NCBI GenBank assembly: GCA_002400415.1
Contig: DGQP01000005.1
Coordinates: 654,266 to 718,265, forward strand
Length of the DNA stretch: 64,000 nt
Reading direction: 5' to 3'
Source: Chitinophagaceae bacterium UBA4411
GTDB taxonomy: Bacteria > Bacteroidota > Bacteroidia > Chitinophagales > Chitinophagaceae
Shown piece by piece: positions 62,542-64,000 of this stretch (positions within the stretch are counted from its first letter, which is position 1; every line of letters begins with the position of its first letter). The notes under the pieces are model-generated. The model was not told the DNA's origin, made no database searches, and was given only the letters and a program-made list of their open reading frames with translations. The translations under genes and the position numbers were made by a program.

Positions 62542-62561
62542 GTTAATCAGTTTACTGGTTA
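62542..62561. repeat. Copy of the palindromic element before the metallo-hydrolase gene
   Basis: Matches 18 of 20 core bases of the element at 1525-1548 (GTTAAT, AGTT, ACTGGTTA blocks), with the gene on the same strand and at a similar distance upstream of the start codon. Confidence 0.45.
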
Positions 62562-62636
62562 GGGGTAGCAGTTCTTTCGGCTGCTTGTTGATTTGAAGTT
62601 ACGACTTCGTTGTTGAAATACAGGAAGACAGCTTTT

Positions 62637-63887
62637 TCAGTATTCAAACTTTCGCAGGCCCGGCGCTTTGATCCAGGTAAAGATCACCACAATAAGTGTC
62701 ATACAGCCGCCAAAGATGACGGATGGGACTGTACCCATTGCTTTGGCCATAAAACCACTTTCAAACTGTCCGAGTTCATTGCTGCTGTTGATGAACATGG
62801 AGTTAACGCTGGATACCCGTCCCCGTTTATCATCCGGAGTGGTGAGTTGTAAAACAGTCCCCCGGATGATCACGCTGATACCATCCAGCATCCCGGCAAT
62901 CATCAGGGCAAAGAAGGATAACCAGTACCATTTGGAAATACCAAAAATGATGATACAAATGCCAAAACCTGCCACTGCATACATGAGGCGGTAGCCCTGT
63001 TTTCTTTTCATCGGTCTCAGCGTAAGTGTTGTGATCATAATGACGGATCCGATATCCATTGCCGCATTCAGCCAGCCAAAGCCGATAGGACCTACTTTCA
63101 GAATATGGTCAGCAAATTCAGGAATCAGCGCCACGGCGCCACCGAATAATACAGCAAACAGGTCAAGTGAAATGGCGCCCAGCATGATCTTATTGGTAAA
63201 GACAAACCGTAACCCTTCCTTCACACTGTCCCAGGCCTTTACATCTTTTGCTATGATGGCAATTGGTTTCTTCTTTATAAAAGAGATCAGTAATGCAGCT
63301 GCCAGCACGTAGACAAGAATAATATAAAAGGTTACATGCACACCAAACCAGGCAATAAAAAAGCCTGCTGAGGCATGCCCGGTAATAGAAGCCGCCAGCC
63401 AGGAGGAAGAACTGATATTGGCTGCAAAGTGTAATACATCTCTCGGTATCAGTTGCGCAAGGATGGCATTGGTGGTGGGTCCGGTAAAGGCGCGGATAGC
63501 ACCGGTACAGAAAATAACGGCATAGAAAAATAACTGGGGAGTTTTTGTATGTACATTGCTTTCAAACCAGGGAGATGTGATAATGATAAGCGCTATTACA
63601 CAAAGGGAATAGGTGAGTACACCCCTGAGCAGCAGTGTTCTTTTATCTGATTTGTCAATGACATGCCCGGCATATAAGGCCAGAACGAATACCGGCACAA
63701 ATTCTGACAACCCCGCCAGCCCGATGGAAAAAGAATCCTGTGTTAATTTAAAAAGTTTGTAAGCTGCCACCGTGCCCAGCATACGCAGGGCCATGATCAG
63801 GAAGAACCGGGCGATGATGAAAAAGCGAAATTCTTTATGCTGCAGCGGTTGTAAACTACCGGACCGGATCAAGGATGATATTCCCAT
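62637..63887 (-). CDS. MFS exporter (EntS-like, MFS_3)
   Basis: The 416-residue carrier has 12 predicted membrane spans. Distinctive parts are EFRFFIIARFFLIMALRMLGTVAAY, LALYAGHVIDKSDKRTLLLRGV (MFS motif A variant) and QLTTPDDKRGRVSSVNSMFINSSNELGQFESG, the pattern of the MFS_3 exporter group related to enterobactin exporters. The substrate is unknown. The ATG is preceded by a perfect TATCTTTG box 5 nt away. Confidence 0.9.
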   Translation of the reverse strand: MGISSLIRSGSLQPLQHKEFRFFIIARFFLIMALRMLGTVAAYKLFKLTQDSFSIGLAGLSEFVPVFVLALYAGHVIDKSDKRTLLLRGVLTYSLCVIALIIITSPWFESNVHTKTPQLFFYAVIFCTGAIRAFTGPTTNAILAQLIPRDVLHFAANISSSSWLAASITGHASAGFFIAWFGVHVTFYIILVYVLAAALLISFIKKKPIAIIAKDVKAWDSVKEGLRFVFTNKIMLGAISLDLFAVLFGGAVALIPEFADHILKVGPIGFGWLNAAMDIGSVIMITTLTLRPMKRKQGYRLMYAVAGFGICIIIFGISKWYWLSFFALMIAGMLDGISVIIRGTVLQLTTPDDKRGRVSSVNSMFINSSNELGQFESGFMAKAMGTVPSVIFGGCMTLIVVIFTWIKAPGLRKFEY

Positions 63888-63892
63888 TCCGT

Positions 63893-63900
63893 CAAAGATA
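63893..63900 (-). promoter_or_regulatory. -7 promoter element TATCTTTG before the MFS exporter gene
   Basis: Perfect TAnnTTTG match; its last G is 6 nt before the A of the start codon at 63887. It lies between that gene and the partial upstream gene. Confidence 0.6.
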
Positions 63901-63916
63901 AAGTGAAACAGCGGTT

Positions 63917-64000
63917 TTACGGCAGGCTGATATAATGCTGGCCTTCATCATATTCTTTTTCTAAAGCGTCATAGATCACCTGCAAATGATTTTCATTACC
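63917..64000 (-). CDS. C-terminus of an unidentified protein (partial)
   Basis: The last 27 codons of a minus-strand gene entering from the right edge, ending with TAA at 63917-63919. The sequence reads NHLQVIYDALEKEYDEGQHY and finishes with ISLP. It looks like normal coding sequence but is too short to assign. It stops 17 bp before the promoter box of the MFS exporter gene. Confidence 0.6.
   Translation of the reverse strand, partial: GNENHLQVIYDALEKEYDEGQHYISLP

Noticed and set aside
1..64000. CRISPR arrays, tRNA or rRNA genes, insertion sequences, prophage
   Set aside because: No regularly spaced direct repeats, no cloverleaf-like or rRNA-like stretches, and no transposase, integrase or phage structural genes were recognised by eye. 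A dedicated tRNA search would be needed to exclude a missed tRNA.

Overview
The window looks like a chromosomal segment of a Bacteroidota bacterium, most likely of the Chitinophagaceae (inference from protein style; no rRNA is present to confirm it). Supporting signs are two proteins with type IX secretion C-terminal sorting domains plus a gliding-motility-type C-terminal domain, many short signal peptides ending in AQ, DUF1573 and DUF6600 proteins, TPR-containing sensor kinases, a short RpoD/SigA-type sigma factor, almost no Shine-Dalgarno sequences, and repeated TAnnTTTG promoter -7 elements. I found no rRNA, tRNA, CRISPR array, prophage or transposase gene. Coding density is high.

Layout. 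1-8.5 kb: end of a secreted protein gene, a PLP aminotransferase, a sigma factor, an RDD membrane protein with a possible EreA/ChaN-like domain, DUF4256, a type IX-secreted adhesin-like protein and a Crp/Fnr regulator. 8.7-15 kb: a type IX-secreted protein with two duplicated C-type-lectin modules, a small membrane protein, and a run of a periplasmic protein, a sialate O-acetylesterase and a hemolysin III family protein. 15-25 kb: a TPR histidine kinase/LuxR regulator pair, small envelope proteins, a CHU_C-type secreted protein, and a three-gene phosphorelay (CHASE3-PAS kinase, CheY-like protein, receiver-PAS-PAS kinase). 25-31.6 kb: two DUF1573 paralogues, a fused E1 alpha/beta ketoacid dehydrogenase, a four-helix-bundle gene between inverted repeats, a TRIC channel, PhzF and a DCC thiol oxidoreductase. 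31.8-39 kb: a second TPR kinase/LuxR regulator pair bearing three copies of a GTGTAATTGA motif, two exported proteins, and an operon of three secreted or membrane proteins led by a papain/C39-like protein with two LRGGNDN beta-modules. 39-47.4 kb: YebC, two APC amino-acid permeases, a glutamate/dicarboxylate symporter with a His-rich tail, DedA, an MFS carrier and a family 9 glycosyltransferase. 47.3-64 kb: a sigma region-2-only protein with a FecR-like short partner, an alpha/beta hydrolase, an ABC-F ATPase, a membrane-anchored J-protein, exported superoxide dismutase and dienelactone hydrolase, DUF6600, a membrane histidine kinase, glycine decarboxylase P-protein, a YkgJ protein, a metallo-beta-lactamase-fold protein with a 28-residue membrane peptide, and an MFS exporter.

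How it fits together. Much of the segment concerns the envelope and signalling: four sensor kinases, four receiver-bearing proteins, one Crp/Fnr regulator and two sigma-like proteins sit among exported proteins. The transport block (39.8-46.4 kb) handles amino acids and organic acids, and branched-chain ketoacid oxidation, glycine cleavage and the aminotransferase form a scattered amino-acid catabolism theme.

The most unusual signals are in the non-coding DNA and small genes: -7 promoter boxes placed 4-6 nt before start codons of at least six genes, suggesting leaderless transcripts; a perfect 18-bp palindrome with two related sites around the 31.8-34.8 kb two-component locus; a four-helix-bundle gene bracketed by inverted repeats; a palindromic element shared by two distant promoters; and minimal sigma/anti-sigma-like proteins.
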